Below are positions 1 through 5,610 of a stretch of 5,610 nt of DNA, one piece after another. The translations under genes were made by a program, and so were the position numbers. Position 1 is the first letter of the stretch; the number at the start of each line of letters is the position of its first letter. Source of the stretch: Pseudomonadota bacterium (GTDB lineage Bacteria; Pseudomonadota; Alphaproteobacteria; Rhizobiales; Rhizobiaceae); the NCBI GenBank assembly GCA_023388675.1, contig JAEWFU010000364.1, positions 1 through 5,610 of the forward strand, given 5' to 3'. The notes below the pieces were generated by a model, which saw only the letters and a program-made list of their open reading frames with translations, was not told the origin of the DNA and ran no database searches.

Positions 1-196
1 GCTGGCCGGGCGCGGGCTGGAGCTCGCCGACGACGGCGCCACGCTGGTCTATTCCTACGACACCCATGGCGAGCGCACCGGCATCACCGCGCTGCTGGGC
101 GACCTCAACCAGGCCGGCCTGCGCTTCCGCGATCTGGAGACGCGCCAGAGCTCGCTCGAGGAAATCTTCGTCAATCTGGTGAAGGAGCGGGCATGA
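1..196 (+). CDS. ABC transporter ATP-binding protein, C-terminal fragment (YadG-like)
   Basis: Only the last 64 codons are present, read from base 2 to the TGA at 194-196; the nucleotide-binding core (Walker A and B, signature motif) lies left of the window. The visible tail contains VYSYD, then [10 protein letters not shown], and ends with [13 protein letters not shown]. That tail, with an acidic-hydrophobic LEEIF element near the C-terminus, is typical of cytoplasmic ATPase subunits of ABC-2 type exporters and resembles the end of E. coli YadG. The stop codon overlaps the start of the permease gene by four bases (ATGA), so the two proteins are very likely made together and form one transporter. 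By inference this subunit hydrolyses ATP at the inner face of the membrane to drive export. The substrate cannot be told from this fragment. Identity as an ABC-2 ATPase rests on the tail motif plus the adjacent permease. Confidence 0.85.
   Translation, partial: LAGRGLELADDGATLVYSYDTHGERTGITALLGDLNQAGLRFRDLETRQSSLEEIFVNLVKERA
182..187 (+). promoter_or_regulatory. Ribosome binding site of the ABC permease gene
   Basis: AAGGAG lies 5 bases before the ATG at 193 and inside the last codons of the ATPase gene. It is a near-perfect Shine-Dalgarno match at good spacing. It fixes the permease start and, with the ATGA overlap, supports coupled translation of the two transporter subunits. Confidence 0.75.
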
Positions 197-954
197 ACCT
201 GCACGCCGTCAAGTCGATCTACATGTTCGAGATGGCGCGGACGTTCCGCACTGTCATGCAGTCGATCATCTCTCCGGTCATTTCGACCTCGCTCTATTTC
301 GTGGTGTTCGGGGCGGCCATCGGCTCGCGCATCGAGCAGATCGGCGGCGTCAGCTACGGCGCATTCATCGTGCCCGGCCTCATCATGATGTCGCTGCTGA
401 CGCTTTCGATCTCCAACGCATCCTTCGGCATCTATTTCCCGAAATTCACCGGCACCATCTACGAGGTGCTGTCGGCGCCGATCTCCTATGGCGAGATCGT
501 GCTCGCCTATGTCGGTGCTGCCGCCACAAAGTCGATCATGATCGGGCTGGTGATCCTCGCTACTGCCGCCTTCTTCGTCGATCTGCGCATCGAGCATCCG
601 TTCATGATGCTGCTTTTCCTGGTGCTGACGGCCGTCACCTTCTCGCTGTTCGGCTTCATCATCGGCATCTGGGCCGACGGGTTCGAGAAACTGCAGATCG
701 TGCCGTTGCTGATCGTCATGCCGCTCGCCTTCCTTGGCGGCACCTTCTACTCCATCGACATGCTGCCGCCGGTCTGGCAGACGATCTCACTCGGCAATCC
801 GGTGGTCTATCTCGTCAGCGGCTTCCGCTGGAGCTTCATCGGCACATCGGACGTCAATATCGGCATCAGCCTGGCGATGACGCTGTTCTTCCTCGTCGCA
901 TGTCTCGCCGTCGTCGCGTGGATATTCAGGACCGGATACAAGCTGAAGACCTGA
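193..954 (+). CDS. ABC-2 type transporter permease (YadH-like)
   Basis: This 253-residue integral membrane protein is the channel-forming half of an ABC exporter, paired with the ATPase that ends at base 196. About six hydrophobic segments can be seen, near residues 22-43, 55-80, 103-129, 137-161, 167-187 and 222-245, which fits the ABC2_membrane family (Pfam PF01061). The most diagnostic stretch is residues 177-216: [13 protein letters not shown], then LPPVWQ, then [11 protein letters not shown]. This matches the conserved PLxFLxGxFYPI...NPxxY pattern of the YadH/NodJ-type permeases. Length is normal for the family. The ATG start is backed by AAGGAG five bases upstream. The last segment is followed by a short basic tail (FRTGYKLKT). 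Related pairs are called drug, polysaccharide or Nod-factor exporters, but no substrate can be assigned here. Nothing marks it as a nodJ: there are no neighbouring nodulation genes and no nod box in view. Confidence 0.93.
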   Translation: MNLHAVKSIYMFEMARTFRTVMQSIISPVISTSLYFVVFGAAIGSRIEQIGGVSYGAFIVPGLIMMSLLTLSISNASFGIYFPKFTGTIYEVLSAPISYGEIVLAYVGAAATKSIMIGLVILATAAFFVDLRIEHPFMMLLFLVLTAVTFSLFGFIIGIWADGFEKLQIVPLLIVMPLAFLGGTFYSIDMLPPVWQTISLGNPVVYLVSGFRWSFIGTSDVNIGISLAMTLFFLVACLAVVAWIFRTGYKLKT

Positions 955-963
955 CCGGCCGCC

Positions 964-981
964 GCCGCCCGAAAGGGCGGC
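964..981 (+). terminator. GAAA-loop hairpin after the ABC transporter genes, possible terminator
   Basis: GCCGCCC (964-970) pairs perfectly with GGGCGGC (975-981) around a GAAA tetraloop, nine bases after the permease stop. A 7-bp all-G/C stem with a GNRA loop is very stable. The downstream bases (ATGTCCTT) are only weakly T-rich, so this is a non-canonical intrinsic terminator at best. It may instead protect the 3' end of the mRNA. Its position fits the end of the ABC transcription unit. Confidence 0.5.
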
Positions 982-986
982 ATGTC

Positions 987-1015
987 CTTGCGCGGCAACC
1001 TGCTTTTCGCTATGG
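987..1015 (+). promoter_or_regulatory. Candidate sigma-70 type promoter for lysC
   Basis: CTTGCG (987-992) and CTATGG (1010-1015) are separated by exactly 17 bases. Each matches four of six positions of the rhizobial housekeeping consensus CTTGAC-N17-CTATAT. Transcription would start near 1020-1024, giving a leader of about 90 bases before the lysC ATG. It sits between the hairpin that closes the ABC unit and the lysC gene, where a promoter is expected. The -10 match is poor at its 3' half, so this is a proposal from sequence only. Confidence 0.4.
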
Positions 1016-1030
1016 AACGCGCGCACTTAC

Positions 1031-1050
1031 GGCCCCGCTTTTTCGGGGCT
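1031..1050 (+). promoter_or_regulatory. GC-rich hairpin in the lysC leader
   Basis: GCCCCG (1032-1037) pairs with CGGGGC (1044-1049) around a CTTTTT loop, and a G-T pair can extend it to 1031/1050. No T-run follows the stem, so it is unlikely to be a simple terminator. If transcription starts near 1022 it would lie close to the 5' end of the lysC mRNA, where such stems can stabilise RNA or modulate expression. Read from an upstream transcript it could be a second, weak end signal for the ABC unit. No known lysine riboswitch (L box) pattern is visible in the leader. Confidence 0.4.
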
Positions 1051-1111
1051 CTCATCTAGACGGCGAGAGGCGTTGCCGCCCGACGTCACTTCGCAGGGAC
1101 TGATCGCTTCC

Positions 1112-2386
1112 ATGGCGCGCATCGTGATGAAATTCGGCGGGACTTCGGTCGCCGACATCGCCCGCATCCGCAACGTGGCGCGGCACGTCAAACGCGAGGT
1201 GGAAGCCGGCCATGAAGTGGCGGTGGTCGTGTCGGCAATGTCCGGCAAGACCAACGAACTCGTCGGCTGGGTCAAGGATGCCTCGAAGGCCGAAGGCTCG
1301 AACTTCAACATTTACGACGCGCGCGAATACGACACCGTGGTCGCTTCCGGCGAACAGGTCACGTCGGGCCTGCTGGCGCTCGTGCTACAGTCGATGGGCG
1401 TGCATGCGCGTTCGTGGCAGGGCTGGCAGATCCCGATCAGGACCGACAACGCGCACGGCGCTGCCCGCATCGATGACATCGACGGCTCGTTCCTGATCCA
1501 GCGCTTCGGCGAGGGACAGGTGGCTGTCATCGCCGGCTTCCAGGGCATCGGTCCCGACAACCGCATCGCGACGCTGGGGCGTGGCGGATCCGATACCAGT
1601 GCGGTTGCGATCGCCGCGGCGGTGAAGGCCGACCGCTGCGATATCTATACCGACGTCGACGGCGTCTACACGACCGACCCGCGCATCGAGCCCAAGGCCC
1701 GGCGGCTTGCCAGGATCTCCTTCGAGGAGATGCTTGAAATGGCGTCTCTGGGCGCCAAGGTGCTGCAGGTGCGGTCGGTCGAACTGGCGATGGTGCACAA
1801 GGTGCGCACCTTCGTGCGGTCTTCCTTCGAGGATCCGGACGCGCCCGGAATGGGCGATTTCGACAATCCGCCCGGAACCCTCATTTGCGACGAGGATGAA
1901 ATCGTGGAACAGCAGGTCGTCACCGGTATCGCCTACGCCAAGGACGAGGCGCAAATCTCGCTGCGACGGGTCTCCGACCGTCCCGGCGTCGCCGCCGGCA
2001 TCTTCGGTCCGCTGGCCGAGGCCGGCATCAATGTCGACATGATCGTCCAGAACATCTCCGAGGACGGCTCGTTCACCGACATGACCTTCACGGTGCCGTC
2101 CGCCGATGTCACCAAATCGCTTGGCGTGCTTGAAAAGGTCAAGGAGACGATCGGCTTCGACGCGATCCAGCACGACGACGGCATGTCCAAGGTCTCCGTC
2201 ATCGGAATCGGCATGAGAAGCCATGCCGGTGTCGCCGCCACCGCCTTCAAGGCGCTGTCGGAAAAGGGCATCAACATCCGTGCCATCACGACATCCGAGA
2301 TCAAGATTTCGATCCTGATCGACGGTCCTTATACGGAACTCGCCGTTCGCACTTTGCATTCCGTCTACGGTCTCGATAAGCAGTAG
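1112..2386 (+). CDS. lysC: Aspartokinase (aspartate kinase)
   Basis: The product (424 residues) phosphorylates L-aspartate with ATP to 4-phospho-aspartate, the first step toward lysine, diaminopimelate, threonine, methionine and isoleucine in the cytoplasm. The N-terminal kinase domain (about 1-250) shows KFGGTS at 7-12, ASGEQVTSGLL at 78-88, TLGRGGSDTSA at 154-164 and DIYTDVDGVYTTDPR at 177-191, the amino-acid-kinase and aspartokinase signatures. Two ACT domains follow (about 268-345 and 350-424), with INVDMIVQNIS at 306-316 and INIRAITTSEIKIS at 387-400; these bind end-product effectors. It is a monofunctional enzyme with no homoserine dehydrogenase domain, and length is close to the 421 residues of the Corynebacterium enzyme. 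The ATG at 1112 was chosen because it places KFGGTS at the usual residue 7; AGGGA lies 12 bases upstream, rather far. An in-frame TTG at 1073 would add 13 residues with no family support. An internal GTG at 1904 may start a beta subunit. Feedback control is expected, but the effector cannot be read from sequence. Confidence 0.97.
   Translation: MARIVMKFGGTSVADIARIRNVARHVKREVEAGHEVAVVVSAMSGKTNELVGWVKDASKAEGSNFNIYDAREYDTVVASGEQVTSGLLALVLQSMGVHARSWQGWQIPIRTDNAHGAARIDDIDGSFLIQRFGEGQVAVIAGFQGIGPDNRIATLGRGGSDTSAVAIAAAVKADRCDIYTDVDGVYTTDPRIEPKARRLARISFEEMLEMASLGAKVLQVRSVELAMVHKVRTFVRSSFEDPDAPGMGDFDNPPGTLICDEDEIVEQQVVTGIAYAKDEAQISLRRVSDRPGVAAGIFGPLAEAGINVDMIVQNISEDGSFTDMTFTVPSADVTKSLGVLEKVKETIGFDAIQHDDGMSKVSVIGIGMRSHAGVAATAFKALSEKGINIRAITTSEIKISILIDGPYTELAVRTLHSVYGLDKQ
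1892..1906 (+). promoter_or_regulatory. Possible internal translation start for an aspartokinase beta subunit
   Basis: GAGGA (1892-1896) is followed after 7 bases by an in-frame GTG (1904-1906), codon 265 of lysC. Initiation here would give a 160-residue protein made only of the two ACT domains. In Bacillus subtilis LysC and Corynebacterium glutamicum LysC, an internal start at the same kinase/ACT boundary produces a separate beta subunit of similar size (about 165-172 residues) for an alpha2-beta2 enzyme. The bases of the site also encode Asp-Glu-Asp, so it could be coincidence. Confidence 0.35.
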
Positions 2387-2400
2387 ACGACGATACACCC

Positions 2401-2445
2401 CGGCACCGCGTGTCGGGACGGCGGCCCCTGGCGGGGCAGGTGCCG
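2401..2445 (+). terminator. Compound hairpin between lysC and ptsP, possible terminator or processing site
   Basis: CGGCACC (2401-2407) pairs with GGTGCCG (2439-2445), and inside it GCCCC (2424-2428) pairs with GGGGC (2433-2437) around TGGC. On the 3' side only one A separates the two stems, so they can stack, leaving a 16-base bulge on the 5' side. The structure begins 14 bases after the lysC stop and ends 24 bases before the ptsP ribosome binding site. The following TCTTC is not a real T-run, so full termination is doubtful. Partial termination or mRNA stabilisation between the genes is possible. Confidence 0.45.
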
Positions 2446-2469
2446 TCTTCGCGGAGTCGGTCCGGCGTT

Positions 2470-2480
2470 GGAGAAAGAAG
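2470..2480 (+). promoter_or_regulatory. Ribosome binding site that decides the ptsP start
   Basis: GGAG (2470-2473) within the purine-rich run GGAGAAAGAAG lies 11 bases before the ATG at 2485. This supports that ATG over the in-frame GTG at 2410, which has no comparable site and lies within the predicted intergenic hairpin. Confidence 0.6.
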
Positions 2481-2484
2481 CCCG

Positions 2485-4755
2485 ATGCGTGACACGGCCG
2501 CAGGCCCACGCCTATTGCTGAGACGGCTTCGCGAGCTCATGGCGGAAGCTCTCGAGCCGCAGGCCAGGCTCGACCGCATCGTGCACCACATCGCCCAGAA
2601 CATGGTCGCCGAGGTCTGCTCGCTTTACGTGCTGCGGGCCGATTCGGTTCTCGAACTGTACGCCACCGAAGGCTTGAACCCGGGCTCGGTCCATCTGGCG
2701 CAGCTTCGCCTCGGCCAGGGCCTCGTCGGCACCATTGCCGCGAGCGCGCGGCCGCTCAACCTTTCTGAAGCGCAGAAGCATCCCGCCTTCGCCTACCTGC
2801 CGGAGACCGGAGAGGAGATCTACAATTCCTTCCTTGGCGTGCCGGTTCTGCGCGCCGGCCGCACGCTTGGCGTGCTGGTGGTGCAGAACCGGACGATGCG
2901 CCAGTATCGCGAGGACGAGGTCGAGGCGCTGGAAACCACCGCCATGGTGATCGCCGAGATGATCGCCACCGGCGACCTTTCGCGCCTGACCCGGCCCGGC
3001 CTCGAACTCGACCTGTCGCGGCCGGTTACGATTGACGGCATGTCCTTCAATGAAGGCGTCGGGCTCGGCCACGTCGTGCTGCACGAGCCGCGCATCGTCG
3101 TCACTAACCTCTTCAACGAGGACAGCGACGAGGAACTGCGGCGTCTGGAGACCGCGCTAGGCTCGCTGCGGCTTTCCATCGACGACATGCTGTCGCGCCG
3201 CGAGGTGGCCTTCGAGGGCGAGCACCGCGAGGTGCTGGAAGCCTATCGCATGTTCGCCAACGACCGCGGCTGGGTGCGCCGGCTGGAAGAGGCGATCCGC
3301 AACGGCCTGACGGCGGAAGCCGCGGTCGAGAAGGTGCAGAGCGACATGCGCGCGCGCATGCTGCACATGACCGATCCCTATCTGCGCGAGCGTATGAGCG
3401 ACTTCGACGATCTGGCGAACCGGCTGCTGCGCATGTTGCTGGGCCACGGCCCGGAGGCAATGGCCAATGCGCTGCCGCGCGATGCGATCGTGGTTGCGCG
3501 CACGATGGGAGCGGCGGAGCTGCTCGACTATCCGCGCGAGAAACTGCGCGGCCTGGTGCTCGAGGACGGCGCCATCACCAGCCACGTCGTCATCGTCGCC
3601 CGGGCGATGGGCATTCCCGTCACGGGACAGATGAAGGGCGCCGTCTCCATGTCGGAGAACGGCGACGCGATCATCGTCGATGGAGACGATGGCGTCATCC
3701 ATCTGCGGCCGCAGGCGGACGTCGAGGCGGCCTATGCCGAAAAGGTGCGGTTCCGCGCCCGCCGGCAGGAGCTCTACCGCGAACTGCGCGGAAAACCCTC
3801 CGTCACGCGGGACGGCGTGCAGATCGACCTGATGATGAATGCGGGTCTTGCCGTCGACCTGCCGCAGCTCTCCGAATCGGGCGCGGCCGGCATCGGTTTG
3901 TTCCGCACCGAGCTGCAATTCATGGTGGCCTCCACCTTCCCGCGCGCCGAGGCGCAGGAGCGGCTCTATCGCGACGTTCTGGAGGCCGCAGGCGACAAGC
4001 CGGTGACGTTCCGAACCATCGACATCGGCGGCGACAAGGTGCTGCCCTATTTCAAGGGCATCGGCCAGGAAGAGAATCCGGCGCTCGGATGGCGTGCGGT
4101 GCGCCTGACGTTGGACCGCCCCGGGCTGCTGCGCACCCAGATGCGCGCGCTGCTGAAGGCTGCGGGCGGACGCGAATTGCGCGTGATGCTGCCGATGGTG
4201 ACCGAGATTTCGGAGATCAGGCAGGCGCGGGAGATCATTGACAGGGAAGTACGGCACCTGTCGCGTTTCGCGCATCATCTGCCGACAAAGCTCAAGCTGG
4301 GTGCGATGATCGAGGTGCCGTCGCTGATGTGGCAGCTCGAAGAGTTGATGAGCGTCGTCGATTTCGTCTCGGTCGGTTCCAACGACCTGTTCCAGTTCGT
4401 CACCGCGACCGACCGCGGCAATACACAGCTTGCCGGTCGGTTCGAGCCGATCTCGGTCCCGTTCCTCCGGGTGCTGCGCCAGATCGCGGAAACCGGTAAC
4501 AAGACCGGAACGTCGGTGACGCTGTGCGGCGAGCTTGCAGGGCGGCCGATTTCGGCGATGGCGCTGCTCGGCGTCGGCTACCGCTCGATATCGATGTCGC
4601 CGGCCGCGATCGGTCCGGTGAAGGCGATGCTGATCGAACTGCCGCTCGAGCGCCTGACCCGGCTGATGCACGAGACGCTCGACGGACGTTCCAGCGAGGA
4701 GGACGTGCGCGCCATGCTGCACGCCTTCGCGGCCGAGCACGACATTCCTCTTTGA
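2485..4755 (+). CDS. ptsP: Phosphoenolpyruvate-protein phosphotransferase of the nitrogen PTS (EI-Ntr)
   Basis: The 756-residue product takes phosphate from phosphoenolpyruvate and passes it to NPr (PtsO) and on to EIIA-Ntr (PtsN), a cytoplasmic regulatory relay rather than a sugar-uptake system. Order of domains: N-terminal GAF (about 25-165), PEP-utiliser N-domain (about 185-310), mobile phosphohistidine domain (about 335-410) and C-terminal PEP-binding barrel (about 435-735). Visible active-site features are TSH with His367 as the likely phosphorylated residue, GLFRTE (Arg474), [10 protein letters not shown] (Arg510), the [19 protein letters not shown] signature at 626-644, and [10 protein letters not shown] with Cys681 as the catalytic acid. 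The GAF domain separates it from the shorter sugar-PTS enzyme I (about 575 residues); length agrees with E. coli PtsP (748). In E. coli and Sinorhizobium the GAF domain is reported to respond to glutamine, so it links nitrogen status to metabolism, potassium and stress control. It follows lysC by 98 bp and precedes prfA by 11 bp. The phosphorylation motif reads GAITSH where E. coli enzyme I has GRTSH. Confidence 0.96.
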   Translation: MRDTAAGPRLLLRRLRELMAEALEPQARLDRIVHHIAQNMVAEVCSLYVLRADSVLELYATEGLNPGSVHLAQLRLGQGLVGTIAASARPLNLSEAQKHPAFAYLPETGEEIYNSFLGVPVLRAGRTLGVLVVQNRTMRQYREDEVEALETTAMVIAEMIATGDLSRLTRPGLELDLSRPVTIDGMSFNEGVGLGHVVLHEPRIVVTNLFNEDSDEELRRLETALGSLRLSIDDMLSRREVAFEGEHREVLEAYRMFANDRGWVRRLEEAIRNGLTAEAAVEKVQSDMRARMLHMTDPYLRERMSDFDDLANRLLRMLLGHGPEAMANALPRDAIVVARTMGAAELLDYPREKLRGLVLEDGAITSHVVIVARAMGIPVTGQMKGAVSMSENGDAIIVDGDDGVIHLRPQADVEAAYAEKVRFRARRQELYRELRGKPSVTRDGVQIDLMMNAGLAVDLPQLSESGAAGIGLFRTELQFMVASTFPRAEAQERLYRDVLEAAGDKPVTFRTIDIGGDKVLPYFKGIGQEENPALGWRAVRLTLDRPGLLRTQMRALLKAAGGRELRVMLPMVTEISEIRQAREIIDREVRHLSRFAHHLPTKLKLGAMIEVPSLMWQLEELMSVVDFVSVGSNDLFQFVTATDRGNTQLAGRFEPISVPFLRVLRQIAETGNKTGTSVTLCGELAGRPISAMALLGVGYRSISMSPAAIGPVKAMLIELPLERLTRLMHETLDGRSSEEDVRAMLHAFAAEHDIPL

Positions 4756-4766
4756 CGAGTACACAT

Positions 4767-5610
4767 ATGATCGAACTGCCGCGCGACCGGATGGACCAGG
4801 TCCTGAAACGCTTTGAGATGCTCGAAGCGCAGATGGCCGCCGGGCCGGATCCGGACGCCTATGTGAAGATGGCGTCTGAATATTCCGATTTGGAGGAGAT
4901 GGCGCAGAAGATCAGGGCGCTGCGCGCGGCGGAAGCCGAATTTGCCGATCTCGACGCGATGCTGTCGGACAAGACCACCGACGCCGAGATGCGCGAACTC
5001 GCCGAAGCCGAGCTTCCGGAGATCGAGGCCCGGATCGATGAACTGCGGAAGGACATCCAGATCCTGCTGCTGCCGAAGGACGCGGCAGACGACAAGAGCG
5101 CGATCCTGGAAATCCGCGCCGGCACGGGCGGCGACGAGGCGGCGCTGTTTGCCGGCGATCTCTACCGCATGTACGAGCGCTACGCGGCCTCCCGCGGCTG
5201 GCGGTTCGAACTGGTTTCGGCGAGCGAGGGCGAGGTCGGCGGCTTCAAGGAGGCGATCGCAACCGTTTCGGGCAAGGACGTGTTCGCGCACCTCAAATTC
5301 GAGTCCGGTGTGCACCGCGTACAGCGGGTGCCGGAAACCGAGGGCGGAGGGCGCATTCACACATCTGCCGCTACCGTTGCGGTGCTGCCGGAGGCCGAGG
5401 ACGTCGATATCGACATCCGCAACGAGGACATCCGCATCGACACGATGCGTGCCTCGGGCGCTGGCGGCCAGCACGTCAACACCACCGATTCGGCGGTGCG
5501 CATCACGCATATCCCGACCGGCATCATGGTGGTCTCGGCGGAGAAGTCGCAGCACCAGAACCGGGCGCGCGCCATGCAGATCCTGCGGGCGCGGCTCTAC
5601 GACATGGAGC
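4767..5610 (+). CDS. prfA: Peptide chain release factor 1 (RF1), C-terminus cut by the window
   Basis: RF1 recognises UAA and UAG in the ribosomal A site and triggers release of the finished protein. The first 281 codons are present, of about 360 expected; the frame is still open at the right edge. The coiled N-terminal region (about 1-100) is followed by [20 protein letters not shown] (113-132). The stop-codon reading tripeptide is PET at 189-191, within HRVQRVPET, matching the PxT pattern of RF1 and not the SPF of RF2. The catalytic GGQ loop is at 233-235, within [18 protein letters not shown], the same residue numbers as in E. coli RF1. The GGQ glutamine is normally methylated by PrmC, whose gene often follows prfA but is not in this window. 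The ATG at 4767 gives the normal N-terminus. It has only a weak GACGAG site (4754-4759) that overlaps the ptsP stop, so translation is probably coupled to ptsP. Confidence 0.96.
   Translation, partial: MIELPRDRMDQVLKRFEMLEAQMAAGPDPDAYVKMASEYSDLEEMAQKIRALRAAEAEFADLDAMLSDKTTDAEMRELAEAELPEIEARIDELRKDIQILLLPKDAADDKSAILEIRAGTGGDEAALFAGDLYRMYERYAASRGWRFELVSASEGEVGGFKEAIATVSGKDVFAHLKFESGVHRVQRVPETEGGGRIHTSAATVAVLPEAEDVDIDIRNEDIRIDTMRASGAGGQHVNTTDSAVRITHIPTGIMVVSAEKSQHQNRARAMQILRARLYDME

Noticed and set aside
1012..1059. A 15-codon frame (MERAHLRPRFFGALI) crossing the lysC leader hairpin, considered as an attenuator leader peptide
   Set aside because: It has no ribosome binding site, no Lys, Thr or repeated Met codons as expected for lysC attenuation, and its ATG overlaps the proposed -10 element, so it would not be transcribed from that promoter.
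900..1103. Short plus-strand frame bridging the permease end and the lysC leader
   Set aside because: It starts inside the permease gene in another frame, has no ribosome binding site and gives an Arg-rich sequence without motifs.
1073..1111. Upstream TTG start that lengthens aspartokinase by 13 residues
   Set aside because: The extra residues have no counterpart in the family, and the ATG at 1112 places KFGGTS at its normal distance from the N-terminus.
2354..2380. TTGCAT and GATAAG at the end of lysC, considered as a ptsP promoter
   Set aside because: The spacing is only 15 bases and both elements are weak, so the match is no better than chance.
2410..2484. Upstream GTG start that lengthens PtsP by 25 residues
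   Set aside because: The extension is Arg/Ser/Gly-rich, falls in the intergenic hairpin and lacks a ribosome binding site, while the ATG at 2485 has GGAG upstream.
1385..2509. A 374-codon minus-strand open frame opposite lysC
   Set aside because: Same high-GC shadow effect. The translation is full of Asp, Gly and Arg with no family motif, and the plus-strand gene is certain.
3157..4764. A 535-codon open frame on the minus strand opposite ptsP
   Set aside because: It mirrors ptsP, whose codons have G or C at most third positions, which removes stops on the opposite strand. The translation is Arg/His/Gln-rich with no recognisable domain.
4752..4780. TTGACG at the ptsP stop, considered as a -35 element for prfA
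   Set aside because: No -10-like sequence occurs about 17 bases downstream, and the start would fall inside the prfA coding region.
4578..5555. A 325-codon minus-strand open frame opposite the end of ptsP and prfA
   Set aside because: It spans two well-identified plus-strand genes and shows low-complexity His/Arg/Asp composition typical of an antisense shadow.

Overview
The window reads as ordinary chromosomal core sequence from a high-GC alphaproteobacterium, most probably of the Hyphomicrobiales (Rhizobiales). The evidence is the strong G/C bias at third codon positions, the consecutive order aspartokinase (lysC), nitrogen-PTS enzyme I (ptsP), release factor 1 (prfA), which is familiar from rhizobial and Brucella-type chromosomes, and the character of the proteins themselves. 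A Mesorhizobium-like source is plausible, but species cannot be fixed from this sequence alone. All recognised genes are on the plus strand, and the window begins and ends inside a gene.

Positions 1-954 hold the last 64 codons of an ABC transporter ATP-binding subunit and a complete ABC-2 type permease. They overlap by four bases (ATGA), so they are very probably one translationally coupled YadG/YadH-like exporter unit. Positions 955-1111 are a 157-bp non-coding gap. It holds a GAAA-loop hairpin just after the permease stop, a candidate promoter (CTTGCG-N17-CTATGG) and a second GC-rich hairpin that would fall in the lysC leader.

Positions 1112-2386 encode aspartokinase, the entry step to lysine, threonine, methionine and diaminopimelate synthesis, with two C-terminal ACT domains. 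A GTG codon with its own GAGGA site lies inside the gene, exactly where some aspartokinases start a separate regulatory beta subunit. A 98-bp gap with a compound hairpin leads to ptsP (2485-4755), the GAF-domain enzyme I of the nitrogen phosphotransferase system. prfA starts 11 bp after ptsP and runs off the right edge with 281 of roughly 360 codons present.

Functionally, lysC, ptsP and prfA link amino-acid biosynthesis, nitrogen/PEP signalling and translation termination. They may be partly co-transcribed, but the sequence shows no direct mechanistic link. The ABC pair looks like a separate unit ending at the first hairpin. I found no mobile elements, tRNA or rRNA genes, CRISPR arrays, broken genes or signs of recent transfer, and no credible undescribed system. 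The observations most worth checking are the internal start in lysC and the two intergenic RNA structures.
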